Positions 11,376-21,450 of a DNA stretch of 64,000 bases are shown here, in pieces; positions within the stretch are counted from its first letter, which is position 1; every line of letters begins with the position of its first letter. Under the pieces are notes generated by a model. The model was not told the origin of the DNA, made no database searches, and saw only the letters and a program-made list of their open reading frames with translations. The position numbers were made by a program, and so were the translations under genes. The DNA comes from Argyresthia goedartella. Taxonomy: Eukaryota; Arthropoda; Insecta; Lepidoptera; Argyresthiidae. The stretch is taken from contig OX463807.1 of the NCBI GenBank assembly GCA_949825045.1, positions 41,126,749 through 41,190,748 on the forward strand. The letters are read 5' to 3'.

Positions 11376-12688
11376 GTCAATTTATCTGAGTCTGAGTCTG
11401 GGCTTGGAGCGACCCTAAATTCCTTTTTCCTTCACCATAGGGTTCCTGGATTGGCTCTTAGGATATTCGCGGGCTAATCCTCTCCTCATTCCTTCGACTA
11501 GCGAGCTTTGAAATTCCCACACACACAGTCGTTAAACATTCAAGCACATTCAAATCAAACTCAACCATTTTCGAGTGGTGTCGATAATGGACGTGGTATA
11601 ACACTAGGTTTTTAGACTAGGCTAGACAGGAGTTTAGTTGCGGCTAAACCTAGGTTGTCAGGGCATAGGGAGACTGTTTGATCGATGAGGTTCCGCGGAT
11701 GGAAATAACAAATTCAGAACAAAGTTAAACCGGTGTCAACACAGATAACATATCCTGTTGATATTTTGACATTTGAGTGTTATCGGGGACGCGCGAAGAG
11801 ATCAATTTACAGTCTAAAGTTCATTGTTTAGGTCCGGGTAGGTGTTTTGCATTGCCTTGGGTCAGATTGGATTCAAGTTGCATTTTTAAATTAAATGTAA
11901 ATTTCGCTGGATATCTAATGTGTAAGTTGAGTCGGTATATATGATTTGGCTCAGCCCAGGACGTGCTGCGGCTAGTGGAATTCATAGTTCGGTATTTATC
12001 GAATTATGCACTTCGCTATGGTGTGGGTTAGATATCCTAAAACAATAATGCTTGCGTTTCGATAACATCCAGCTCAAATTGCGCAGAGTTGAAGGTTTCA
12101 AAACGTTACGGACCTGTTGAGGTAACCGCTAGTTCAGAACCCATTTCGGAACTCAAATCGCAATTGTGTAAACCGGTCCTTTCGGATCGTTATTGCCGTG
12201 AATCAAATATATAATTGGAACCACCACAAGCCGCTACTAGCGAGCACATGAAATATAATTGAGTACTCACGTCGTAAAACTACGACGGATATCTATACTA
12301 TAACTGTGATCGATCACTAAAACTAAAACTAAAACTAAAACAAAAGATGTTCCAATGCGCTCATATATACAAAAACCAGATAGTGCCATCACATAAAATA
12401 TAACAACGATCGTTTTGGCGCAATACACCGCTGACTGATGCGAATTACCGGCTCGCGGACATATATGCTTTCTCTGTCTAACTTGAAACTGTAACTTCCT
12501 GAACCAATCTTCGTTCGACTATTGTACGCCTGACGAATTTCTCAACGAACGAGAAATTCAGACTTATCATTCTTACTTACAAATCTTACAGCTGAATCGG
12601 GTCCTCTCATTTTGGGATAGAAAGAATAGACGATCATAGCTACTGTTAGCGGCGGCTACGACTTTAGCCTGGTGCCGGTACAGATTTT

Positions 12689-12702
12689 TGGTGCCGAGAC
12701 GG
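12689..12702 (+). promoter_or_regulatory. probable primer-binding site
   Basis: TGGTGCCGAGACGG begins six bases after the 5' LTR. A leading TGG complementary to a tRNA CCA end is the usual primer-binding signature. I cannot name the tRNA with confidence. Confidence 0.55.
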
Positions 12703-12895
12703 AAGGATATCCTAGATAGTCTGATACCTAGATATACCTAGATATTCTAAAAGAATCAAGGTCTAACGCGTTACTTTTAAAAATAACACAACGTAGAAAC
12801 GATTTTAAACAGTTCAGTTTGTAAATAAGAAATAAGCAAAAAGGGGCATTGTTTTCACAATTATTTGTACGAGCTACGGCGGTTTAATAGGAATA

Positions 12896-13951
12896 ATGGC
12901 CGGCCGGCCTAGGAAAAACGGTAGTCGGGTAGCACAAAATTCACTTTCACACACAAGTGAAATGGCGTCAGGGCAGGTGACGCAATTGTTATCTGAAATA
13001 GTGAAAAGATTAGACAGTTTGGAAAGGGGTTCCAGCACGAGCAATGCTAGTAGGACTTCGGACAGACAGACTGACAGACAGGAACTAGAGACGTTTGAAC
13101 AATCGGTAGAAAAACGTCAATCATGCATTGTGAAAATGACACAGAAGTTGCCGACATTCGATGGGCGGAATTCGGAAAATCCGATGATTTTCTTAAGAGA
13201 TTTAAAGGCTTATATTAAAGTCTCGGGAGATAGTTCTAGGGCTTTGATATGGGCAACGGATAGTTTGGTAGAAATTGCGAAAGTTCGAATGAGCATATAC
13301 AGAGACTCATGGCGAACCTATTCGGATTTTGAAAAAGATTTCAGAGAGGTATTCTGGGGTGATAATGAACAGGAATTAATTAAGCAAAGATTCCTAACTG
13401 CGAAGTTTGATTCTAAGAAAGGTCAAAGTATGGAAGAATTCTTTGCCTCTCAATTGAATAGCATATATGAGCTTACGATACCGTTTACTGATACGGAGAA
13501 AATCAACACGATTTTCAGACAGTTGCCGCGTGATATTCAGGTAGCGTTTTTTGCTAGGAAAGAGGCAATGTCTATACGTGATGCGGTCGAATTCCTTCGG
13601 CATTTAGAACGGAATGTCGATGGGGGATTAAGTGCGATACATGGTTCGGAACCTATGGATACGAATAATGTGAGGCGGAATAGCTACATGCGTGGGCAAT
13701 ATCGAGCTATGCGGGTAAATACGATACGTTATAACGCGGTGAGTCGTAGGAATAATTATAACGCGGGAACGAAGGCGCGAAACGAATTTGGGACGCGCGG
13801 TCGCGGTTATTTTCGCGGTAGAGGCAGGCAGCCTCAGCCTAGCTTCAAGGCAATAGGGTTTCAGAGGGGCAATGATAGTTCAGGAGATACAGAGGCAGGG
13901 CAAAGTTCAAGTGACAGGAATAATGCGATAAGTCAGAATTCAAAAAACTAG
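12896..13951 (+). CDS. gag: LTR retrotransposon Gag
   Basis: A 351-residue frame from ATG 12896 to TAG 13949-13951. The N-terminus is basic (MAGRPRKNG), followed by a leucine-rich helix (VTQLLSEIVKRLDSLE). The centre (about 85-240) contains LPTFDGRNSENPMIFLRDL and FDSKKGQSMEEFFASQL, the layout of the gypsy capsid domain. The C-terminus is arginine/glycine rich (RGRGYFRGRGR), likely for RNA binding. There is no CCHC zinc knuckle, which some insect lineages also lack. It overlaps pol by one base at the stop, with a slippery heptamer just before it. Confidence 0.93.
   Translation: MAGRPRKNGSRVAQNSLSHTSEMASGQVTQLLSEIVKRLDSLERGSSTSNASRTSDRQTDRQELETFEQSVEKRQSCIVKMTQKLPTFDGRNSENPMIFLRDLKAYIKVSGDSSRALIWATDSLVEIAKVRMSIYRDSWRTYSDFEKDFREVFWGDNEQELIKQRFLTAKFDSKKGQSMEEFFASQLNSIYELTIPFTDTEKINTIFRQLPRDIQVAFFARKEAMSIRDAVEFLRHLERNVDGGLSAIHGSEPMDTNNVRRNSYMRGQYRAMRVNTIRYNAVSRRNNYNAGTKARNEFGTRGRGYFRGRGRQPQPSFKAIGFQRGNDSSGDTEAGQSSSDRNNAISQNSKN
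13942..13948 (+). promoter_or_regulatory. -1 ribosomal frameshift site
   Basis: A AAA AAC, in the exact gag phase (13943-13945 AAA, 13946-13948 AAC), directly before the gag TAG. Slipping back one base puts the ribosome into the pol frame at 13951. A short GCGCG/CGCGC stem (13959-13963 with 13971-13975) starts 10 bases downstream and could stimulate pausing. Confidence 0.75.
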
Positions 13952-15663
13952 TGGACTCGCGCGGGTCGTTCGCGCTCAGATATTTATTACGGTTTGGGTG
14001 GACAGCCGATCAAATTGAAAAAAAACATAGACTGTATGATTTGTGTAATTTGGATTCGAACGTGGGTGTGAATGAATTTATTCAATTATTAGCGCATAAA
14101 GCGCACGGATATGCCGTGTGTTTAGAGGAAAAATCTAGATCGAATTGTAGAGATCGAAATGACAGACGTTTACATACGATATTCAGAGACGACGATTCGA
14201 CTGAGTGTGGGCGCAAGTTATGTAGTACTTTGACATTACCTGAGATAGATGTGCGTATTGGGAATATTGTTGTAAGGAGTTTGATTGATTCGGGTAGCGA
14301 AATCAGTGTAATAAGTCGGAGAGTGTATGAAGAAGTGTGCAGACAATTGGGAAAACCGACGGAAATACCGATTCCAAGTTTGAGAATCACAGGTGCGTTT
14401 GGAGTCAGTAAGGAAAAGGTTGATAAATTAGTAACGTTACCATTAACGATAGGTGAATGCGTTATCGATACTCCAATGCTAGTATTAACAAGGGTGCCTA
14501 AAGATTTAATTTTGGGGTTTGATTTTATACAACAGACGCGAGCCAGTTTAATGTGTGAGGGTAATAAGAGGCTAATTATACGAAGCGCCGGGCGGATGTG
14601 TGAAATACCATTAGGTACTGGCCCTAATCAGGATTTTTGCTGTTGTACAATGGAAGTACAGAACCAAGATACCAGTAGAAATATGATAGAGGAATATGTG
14701 AATAATTCATCAATACCTGTTGAACACAAAACAAGGTTATTGCCGGTGTTAAATAAACATGCAGAGTTGTTTAGCGATAGGATAGGTCGGACAAATAAAT
14801 ATATACATGAGATAAAAATGAGAGATGAAACGCCTTTCGTAAAACGAAGCTATCCCATACCGTTCGCATATCGCGATAAAGTAACAAAACGTTTGGAAGA
14901 GATGGAATTGATAGGTATTATTAGCAGGCAATCTACGGATTTCAGCAGTCCATTGACTTGTACATTAAAGAAAACAGGAGAGGTCCGTATTCTTCTAGAT
15001 GCACGACAATTGAACACGGGAATGGTCGGGGAGGTTGAAACCACACCTTTAATGAGTGAGATATTGCAATCCGGGCGCCGGATAAATTACATAGGAGTTA
15101 TTGATATCAAAGATGCGTATTTTTCTATACCATTATCAGACGAATCTAAACGATACACGGGTTTTGTATATCAAGGCAGAAGTTATGTTTACAACGTTTT
15201 ACCTCAGGGGTTGAAAACCAGTGTGGGTTCATTTTCGAGGGCGATGGACTTAATTCTAGGGCCAGAGGTTAGGTCATATTGTTTAAATTTTGTTGACGAT
15301 TTGGCAATTTTAACTGAGGGTGATTTCGAACAGCATTTGTCTCAAGTGGACACGGTTCTGAGTAAATTGAAAGACGCGGGCTTCACATGCAAACTAAAAA
15401 AATGCGAGTTCGCACAAAAAAAGGTCAAGTTATTGGGGCATATTTTGTCTACACAAGGTTTGCAGATGGACCCGGACAAAATTGAAACACTTAAATTATA
15501 TCCGTCACCCAGAACTGTCAGGCAATTGAGGGCGTTTTTGGGGTTCATAAATTACTTTCGGAGGCTTATAAAAAATTTTTGGAACATTAACACAGCCCTT
15601 GTACAATTTATTGCGGTCTGGAGTCAAGTTCGTCTGGAGTGCGCAGATGCAAAGTGCTTTTGA
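13951..15663 (+). CDS. pol: Pol part 1: protease and reverse transcriptase
   Basis: This frame has no AUG at its start and is reached by the -1 shift from gag. At about residue 113 it has LIDSGSEISVIS, the aspartic protease active site (DSG). The RT domain follows: LLDARQLN, then GVIDIKDAYFSIPL (first catalytic Asp), LPQGLKTSVGSFSRAMD, and NFVDDLAIL at about residue 446, a variant of the usual YxDD box that keeps both aspartates. The frame runs through the connection region (LRAFLGFINYFRR) and then diverges after about nucleotide 15590, ending at 15663. Coding continues in another frame from about 15599, so one frame change separates RT from RNase H. Confidence 0.93.
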   Translation: MDSRGSFALRYLLRFGWTADQIEKKHRLYDLCNLDSNVGVNEFIQLLAHKAHGYAVCLEEKSRSNCRDRNDRRLHTIFRDDDSTECGRKLCSTLTLPEIDVRIGNIVVRSLIDSGSEISVISRRVYEEVCRQLGKPTEIPIPSLRITGAFGVSKEKVDKLVTLPLTIGECVIDTPMLVLTRVPKDLILGFDFIQQTRASLMCEGNKRLIIRSAGRMCEIPLGTGPNQDFCCCTMEVQNQDTSRNMIEEYVNNSSIPVEHKTRLLPVLNKHAELFSDRIGRTNKYIHEIKMRDETPFVKRSYPIPFAYRDKVTKRLEEMELIGIISRQSTDFSSPLTCTLKKTGEVRILLDARQLNTGMVGEVETTPLMSEILQSGRRINYIGVIDIKDAYFSIPLSDESKRYTGFVYQGRSYVYNVLPQGLKTSVGSFSRAMDLILGPEVRSYCLNFVDDLAILTEGDFEQHLSQVDTVLSKLKDAGFTCKLKKCEFAQKKVKLLGHILSTQGLQMDPDKIETLKLYPSPRTVRQLRAFLGFINYFRRLIKNFWNINTALVQFIAVWSQVRLECADAKCF

Positions 15664-17413
15664 CGAGATAAAAAACCAATTCTCAGAAAGTATAATTTTG
15701 AGTCAGCCATTGGCGGGAAAAACATATTATGTTCAATGTGACGCCAGCGCTATAGGAATTGGGGGCTATGTTTATCAATTAGATGAATCGGGCCAGGAAC
15801 TAATTATAGGGTTCTGTTCGCAGGCATTCAAGGGTGCCCAGACTAGATGGTCGATCAGTGAACAGGAAATGTATGCAGTTATATACACTTTAAAGCGATT
15901 TGAGATATATTTGCGGGGAGAAAAGGTTATTATTAGAACTGATCATAAAAGTTTGACGTTCATTAAGTCGTGGACCTTATTAGGGGCACGCGTAACGAGG
16001 TGGATTATGTTTTTAGAGCAATTCGATTACGACATAGAATTTGTGCGAGGGACTGATAATCAAATTGCCGACACGCTAAGCAGGCAAATAGCGGGACCTG
16101 GAGGTATGAATGACAGTATAAATGTTCAGCTGGGGATATTCTGGTTTCAGGCATCGAATACCGCAAGTGTTATTTCGAGTTTACGGGACATTGCGAGATT
16201 ACAAAGCGAAGATGAGCGGTTAAATCGAATTAGCGGTTGTATCAGACGTAATGTAGTAGATACGGGGACAAGAGGTTTTGAAAATTATAAGCTAGTAGGT
16301 GATACGTTATATTTTCACGTGCCGAAGCGGAACGTACAGTTGCTAGTAATTCCGAAATCACTACAGGAGGAACTAATTTTGCACATACATGAAGAAATAG
16401 GTCACTACGGCAGATATAAAATATTAGCACTGATGAAGGACAGATATTATTTTCTTCATATGAGTAGGGTGATTAGCGCGGTGATAAGAAGTTGTGACAT
16501 ATGTCAAAAGGTCAAACTAAGTACTTACAATACCGTTGGTCCTTGTACACCGGTGTTGGCGGAAAGGTTGGGTGAGAAAGTTTTCTCGGACCTTTATGGG
16601 CCATTGCCCGTAGGTAAATTCGGATATCAATATATATATGTGATTCAAGACGTGTACAGTAAAGTAATAAAATTATATCCAATGCGAAAGGCGACAGGTA
16701 GGAGCGTGCTCGCTTGTACAAAGAGATTTCATAGGGAAGTACCTATCGAAACTATAATTACGGACTCAGGACCACAGTTCATATCGAAAGTTTGGGAATT
16801 TGGACTCAAACAGCTGGGGATTCGGGTCACTCATACGTCGGTGTATTGTCCAAATTCTAATAGCGTAGAAAGAGTGAATCGCGAGCTAGGTCGGCTGATT
16901 AGAACTTATTGCGGCGGAAGTAATCGTAGTTGGGTAGACGTGTTACCGGACATTCAGAATTGCTATAATAATATCGAACACACAAGCACAGGCTTTGCGC
17001 CTAATGAGTTAGCGTTTGGTAGGCGGGAACCGTTAACTATTGACAAGGAATTAGGCGATGAATGGTTATTAGGCCATAGTGTGCGAGATTCGGAACAGGT
17101 GCGGAATGTAGCGATAGAAAACTCTAAAAGTTCTAGTGAACGACGTAAGCGACAGGCGGACAAACGGCGTAAGTTAGAGGTCTATCGTATAGGTGATTAT
17201 GTGAAACTTAAGACCTTTGTGCGTTCAAATAAAGAACATAAAATCATGCGGAAATTTTCGTTGTTGTATAAAGGGCCTTATGTTATTTCGGCAGTGGTAT
17301 ATCCTAACTGTTATACGTTAGTAGATCCGGGTTCAAATGAGATATTGGGTAACTTTAATACTATAAATATAGCCAGGTATTATGTGAGGACGAATAAGGG
17401 CGTAGGTAAATAA
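15599..17413 (+). CDS. pol: Pol part 2: RNase H and integrase
   Basis: This frame is +1 relative to part 1 and overlaps it by about 60 bases. RNase H motifs are QCDASAIGIGGY, EQEMYAVIYTL, RTDHKSL and QIADTLSR. The integrase has an HHCC zinc-binding region (HEEIGH, then CDICQ), DDE-type residues in FSDLYGPLP, IITDSGPQF and NSVERVNREL, and a GPY-type C-terminal motif (YKGPYVI). It ends at 17413 with no envelope gene after it. The frame change is either a single-base indel inactivating this copy or a second recoding site; the -1 signal at gag/pol has no counterpart here, so I favour mutation. Confidence 0.92.
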   Translation: MYNLLRSGVKFVWSAQMQSAFDEIKNQFSESIILSQPLAGKTYYVQCDASAIGIGGYVYQLDESGQELIIGFCSQAFKGAQTRWSISEQEMYAVIYTLKRFEIYLRGEKVIIRTDHKSLTFIKSWTLLGARVTRWIMFLEQFDYDIEFVRGTDNQIADTLSRQIAGPGGMNDSINVQLGIFWFQASNTASVISSLRDIARLQSEDERLNRISGCIRRNVVDTGTRGFENYKLVGDTLYFHVPKRNVQLLVIPKSLQEELILHIHEEIGHYGRYKILALMKDRYYFLHMSRVISAVIRSCDICQKVKLSTYNTVGPCTPVLAERLGEKVFSDLYGPLPVGKFGYQYIYVIQDVYSKVIKLYPMRKATGRSVLACTKRFHREVPIETIITDSGPQFISKVWEFGLKQLGIRVTHTSVYCPNSNSVERVNRELGRLIRTYCGGSNRSWVDVLPDIQNCYNNIEHTSTGFAPNELAFGRREPLTIDKELGDEWLLGHSVRDSEQVRNVAIENSKSSSERRKRQADKRRKLEVYRIGDYVKLKTFVRSNKEHKIMRKFSLLYKGPYVISAVVYPNCYTLVDPGSNEILGNFNTINIARYYVRTNKGVGK

Positions 17414-17795
17414 GATAGTGTATAAAGGTTATATAATTAAGCTGTAAGCTGTAAATTTGAGTAACTACTTTGTAGATTTAAGGATCTTGCATGGTTTGGA
17501 AACAAAAACAAAAAAAAAACAAAAAAAAAAAAAAAACAATTTGTATATATATAGTAATACGAATTAGGATAAATTGCGGGTAAGCGAGGTTGTATAGTAA
17601 GATAGATAAATAAGATAAGACAGGAGAGAACTCAATCGAGTTGTGTAAATATTATATACATGATTGACAGATTCATCGGTCGGTGTACATGATTTGAGAT
17701 GTCCGAACATATAGAGTAGATATGTACAAAGTATGGGTAGCATAGTGGTAATGAGATCCTTGCGCCATGTTAACTGAGATAAACAGTGTCTCAAG

Positions 17796-17808
17796 GTCTG
17801 GGAGGGGG
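17796..17808 (+). promoter_or_regulatory. polypurine tract
   Basis: GGTCTGGGAGGGGG sits directly before the 3' LTR and would prime plus-strand DNA synthesis. A near copy (GGGTCTGGGAGGGGAG) lies inside each LTR just after the TATA box. Confidence 0.8.
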
Positions 17809-17809
17809 C

Positions 17810-20013
17810 TGTAATGGTACACGAGAGTCGGTACATTAGATACTTCATTCTGCGTGATAGAGGGCTAGCCCAACGCCGCGCTGTTTTGAATACGAGAATC
17901 GGTTCAGATAACGTTTGGGGGTTTTGCGTTGCTTACTGGCAAAGTTCGCAAAAAAAAGACGCGTGGGTTCATTCGTGGAATTTCAGTTCAGGTCAAGTTT
18001 TTTTGTCGCATTCCTGCGAGATGTGTAGAGATGAGAGCCGATTTGGCTGCGCGTTGAATAAAATTATGAATAACTAAATAATGAAAGGTTATTACGGAAC
18101 GGAGAAAGCTATTATGTAGATTGCAAATATACAATTGCGATTGAGGTATGAGATGGAGGGTCTGACACCTCTGGATTGAATATCATTCTGGTAGGTCTTT
18201 GCTACGCGCACCTAGCGGTCGGGTAATGCTTAATTAATCGCAACAAGCTTTTATTGGTCAGCGATCAACAGATTCTGTGTATCGGCAGTACCAAATGATT
18301 TGAGTGATAACCTACGGTTGATCATAGTGAATATGCGTACACACAATTTGTAGAACGGCGGATCTGCATGGCATGGTTGAAATTGGACCCTGTGTAGTTA
18401 GTGATAAGAAGCTTCGCTTGGGCAGAGCGTATTTGCAAAGGACGCATGTGGGGCATATAAATACGAGGGTCTGGGAGGGGAGAGCATGCAGTCTCAGCGT
18501 CTAGCTACTGTGACAGTCGTCTTCACGAGTTCTAAACAGTTTTTGTCTGCCATGTTACGCGTCAGAACTATACGAATTTGTGATTGCGAAGTTTCAGTGG
18601 GTTTTCGTGAGTGTCTGAAGCGCCGAGATATACCTCGGTTCCTACCTTTATATCAACCTACCCCTAATTCCAAAACTATCCTTGGGTCGTTAGGAAAGAA
18701 CTTTTAAGTCAATTTATCTGAGTCTGAGTCTGGGCTTGGAGCGACCCTAAATTCCTTTTTCCTTCACCATAGGGTTCCTGGATTGGCTCTTAGGATATTC
18801 GCGGGCTAATCCTCTCCTCATTCCTTCGACTAGCGAGCTTTGAAATTCCCACACACACAGTCGTTAAACATTCAAGCACATTCAAATCAAACTCAACCAT
18901 TTTCGAGTGGTGTCGATAATGGACGTGGTATAACACTAGGTTTTTAGACTAGGCTAGACAGGAGTTTAGTTGCGGCTAAACCTAGGTTGTCAGGGCATAG
19001 GGAGACTGTTTGATCGATGAGGTTCCGCGGATGGAAATAACAAATTCAGAACAAAGTTAAACCGGTGTCAACACAGATAACATATCCTGTTGATATTTTG
19101 ACATTTGAGTGTTATCGGGGACGCGCGAAGAGATCAATTTACAGTCTAAAGTTCATTGTTTAGGTCCGGGTAGGTGTTTTGCATTGCCTTGGGTCAGATT
19201 GGATTCAAGTTGCATTTTTAAATTAAATGTAAATTTCGCTGGATATCTAATGTGTAAGTTGAGTCGGTATATATGATTTGGCTCAGCCCAGGACGTGCTG
19301 CGGCTAGTGGAATTCATAGTTCGGTATTTATCGAATTATGCACTTCGCTATGGTGTGGGTTAGATATCCTAAAACAATAATGCTTGCGTTTCGATAACAT
19401 CCAGCTCAAATTGCGCAGAGTTGAAGGTTTCAAAACGTTACGGACCTGTTGAGGTAACCGCTAGTTCAGAACCCATTTCGGAACTCAAATCGCAATTGTG
19501 TAAACCGGTCCTTTCGGATCGTTATTGCCGTGAATCAAATATATAATTGGAACCACCACAAGCCGCTACTAGCGAGCACATGAAATATAATTGAGTACTC
19601 ACGTCGTAAAACTACGACGGATATCTATACTATAACTGTGATCGATCATTAAACTAAAACTAAAACTAAAACAAAAGATGTTCCAATGCGCTCATATATA
19701 CAAAAACCAGATGGTGCCATCACATAAAATATAACAACGATCGTTTTGGCGCAATACACCGCTGACTGATGCGAATTACCGGCTCGCGGACATATATGCT
19801 TTCTCTGTCTAACTTGAAACTGTAACTTCCTGAACCAATCTTCGTTCGACTATTGTACGCCTGACGAATTTCTCAACGAACGAGAAATTCAGACTTATCA
19901 TTCTTACTTACAAATCTTACAGCTGAATCGGGTCCTCTCATTTTGGGATAGAAAGAATAGACGATCATAGCTACTGTTAGCGGCGGCTACGACTTTAGCC
20001 TGGTGCCGGTACA
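17810..20013 (+). repeat. 3' LTR (2204 bp)
   Basis: Aligns end to end with the 5' LTR. Differences I can see include single substitutions equivalent to 5'-LTR positions in the 87-aa frame, in the 73-aa frame (two), near 12391, and a change in the CTAAAA repeat. It ends GGTACA before the GTAG duplication. Confidence 0.97.
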
Positions 20014-20029
20014 GTAGGTATACCCAATA

Positions 20030-20143
20030 AGCTTAAGCACGAATACATATAACGTCATCACGCCTATGTTAGAAAGAGAGGGTCTAATTCACAGGTACAT
20101 TCTAACACAGCCGTGATGACGTATCGTGATTAGTTCGTGAGCT
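20030..20143. repeat. imperfect inverted repeat beside the 3' LTR
   Basis: Arms 20030-20074 and 20100-20143 share ACGTCATCACG and TGTTAGAA in inverted order. Probably a decayed MITE. Confidence 0.55.
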
Positions 20144-20766
20144 GTATGCTAATACAAAGTTTTTTTTCGGAAAATTGTATTTTTATGACATATAAGTACT
20201 ATTCCTTAGAAAATACATCTATCATTCTACTCCTTATAAAAATAAAAATAAAAGGAAGTGAAGAGCTTTTGAAGCCTGCCTTGGAGGCTAGCAAAAATAA
20301 CGATACAAGTGGCAATTAGCCATGTCAAGAATTTTCAAGAGCACCAAACTGAGGAACCCATTTCGAAATAATTGTGTTTTTTATCAAACTACATTATTCC
20401 CATATAAAAATGGAAAAGGCTTACTGGAAACAAAATCTCCTTCATTTGTCCTCTGCAGCTCATTTTTGAGTTCGTGTTTTTTTTTGAGTTCGTTTCGTTT
20501 GTGAACCAACGAAACTCTTATATAGAATTCCCTTCGCCGTTAAGTTGTATGTCCTGTAACACTGTCAAATGTCAATAGTTTTCCCGTCAAGCCAATTACC
20601 CAGTTCTCAGTCGAAACCAAACAAATATTTATATTAGATATTAGGCATATTTTTAGCTCTATAAAGTAGTGAGATCTCAGATTATAATAAAGTCTTAGTG
20701 AAATCCTAAGATTAAAACAAGGCAAGCATACTTCGTGTAATAAATACAAAGATATTTTTTATATAT
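20144..20766. other. non-coding stretch
   Basis: AT-rich with duplicated TTTTTTGAGTTCGT near 20466-20495. No gene supported. Confidence 0.3.
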
Positions 20767-20975
20767 AGAAGGTTAGAAGATTAAGTTCTGCGGCTTACGC
20801 TGTTAGGAACATCAGACAAAACACGCATTTGGCTACATCTAGGCTAGGCTATTTTAGTTATTTTCATAGTGTCATATCCTATGCTATGGTATATTATTGT
20901 CGGAGAAAGCAGCGGAAAATTAAAAAAATATTGTATCACGTAAAAGAGCTATTCGAGCAATTTATAATTAATCCG
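20767..20975 (+). pseudogene. LINE RT C-terminal fragment
   Basis: The translation reads RLSSAAYAVRNIRQ then SRLGYFSYFHSVISYAM, and in a shifted frame KRAIRAIYN. This is the post-RT thumb region of the same LINE group as 43061-44518 (RLSSAAF, YFSYFHSIMSYG, KRAVRAIF). Frameshifts and stops make it a relic. Confidence 0.7.
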
Positions 20976-21119
20976 CACAGACTCCTTAAGTTAACTTTTT
21001 AAAGAAATTGACATAGTAATTAAACTAGTCAATTTATTTTATAAAATATAATGTATTTACGCAAAAACCTTACATCATTTTCCAAATTTAACGATGGCTG
21101 TAATGTTAACCTATTTTGT

Positions 21120-21450
21120 ATTTTGCAGGAAATGCTACTTTTACATGACGTGTGTTCCGGAGCTATCGACTGTCCCATACTCGTATAAAATATGCCACTT
21201 CTCAGTGCACCGGCCCGTAGAACCAGAAATACCAAGCTGCTATACGTACCTTTAAGGCGAACTAATTATGCTGTCAACACACCGACATGTAGCATTCCAA
21301 ATAGGTATAATAAGGTCTTCTCGGATATTGATATTTTTCATAGGACCAAAAATGCGTTCAAATTTAGGTTATCCAAAGCAATGACGGGACAATTACAATG
21401 ATGTGATGTAACAAAAATATTTTTTTCTCTGTGGTGTAATCTAATCTACC
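21120..21450 (+). pseudogene. LINE C-terminal tail (second family)
   Basis: In the plus frame ending at 21401 the residues RRTRNTKLLYVPLRRTNY and RYNKVFSDIDIFH, then KFRLSKAM, resemble the last part of a LINE ORF2, where a P-x-x-R-T-N motif is followed by an F-x-x-x-L helix. The 3' untranslated part continues on the far side of the retrocopy inserted at 21451-21986, to about 22330, where AATAAACCTTATAAACCTT looks like the element end. Confidence 0.55.

Larger units (their letters stand above)
10478..12682 (+). repeat. 5' LTR (2205 bp)
   Basis: Starts TGTAATGGTACAC and ends GGTGCCGGTACA. It carries a TATA-like box at 11124-11131, so transcription probably starts near 11150, leaving a leader of about 1.7 kb before gag. 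A CTAAAA microsatellite near 12317-12345 is one repeat unit longer than in the 3' LTR. No AATAAA is obvious downstream of the likely start. Confidence 0.97.
10474..20017 (+). mobile_element. full-length Ty3/gypsy-type LTR retrotransposon, 9.5 kb
   Basis: The two LTRs (10478-12682, 17810-20013) both begin TG and end CA and are flanked by a 4-bp duplication GTAG (10474-10477, 20014-20017), so the insertion boundaries are certain. Inside lie a primer-binding-like site, gag, pol in protease-RT-RNase H-integrase order (the Ty3/gypsy order) and a purine tract before the 3' LTR. There is no room for an envelope gene: only about 400 bp separate pol from the 3' LTR. I see only about six differences between LTRs, so it inserted recently. 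The 2.2-kb LTRs and the RT motif GLKTSVGSFSRAMD suggest an Osvaldo/Ulysses-like lineage, which is inference. Confidence 0.97.

Noticed and set aside
17414..17809. Envelope gene of an errantivirus-like element
   Set aside because: Fewer than 400 bp, A-rich, no long open frame.
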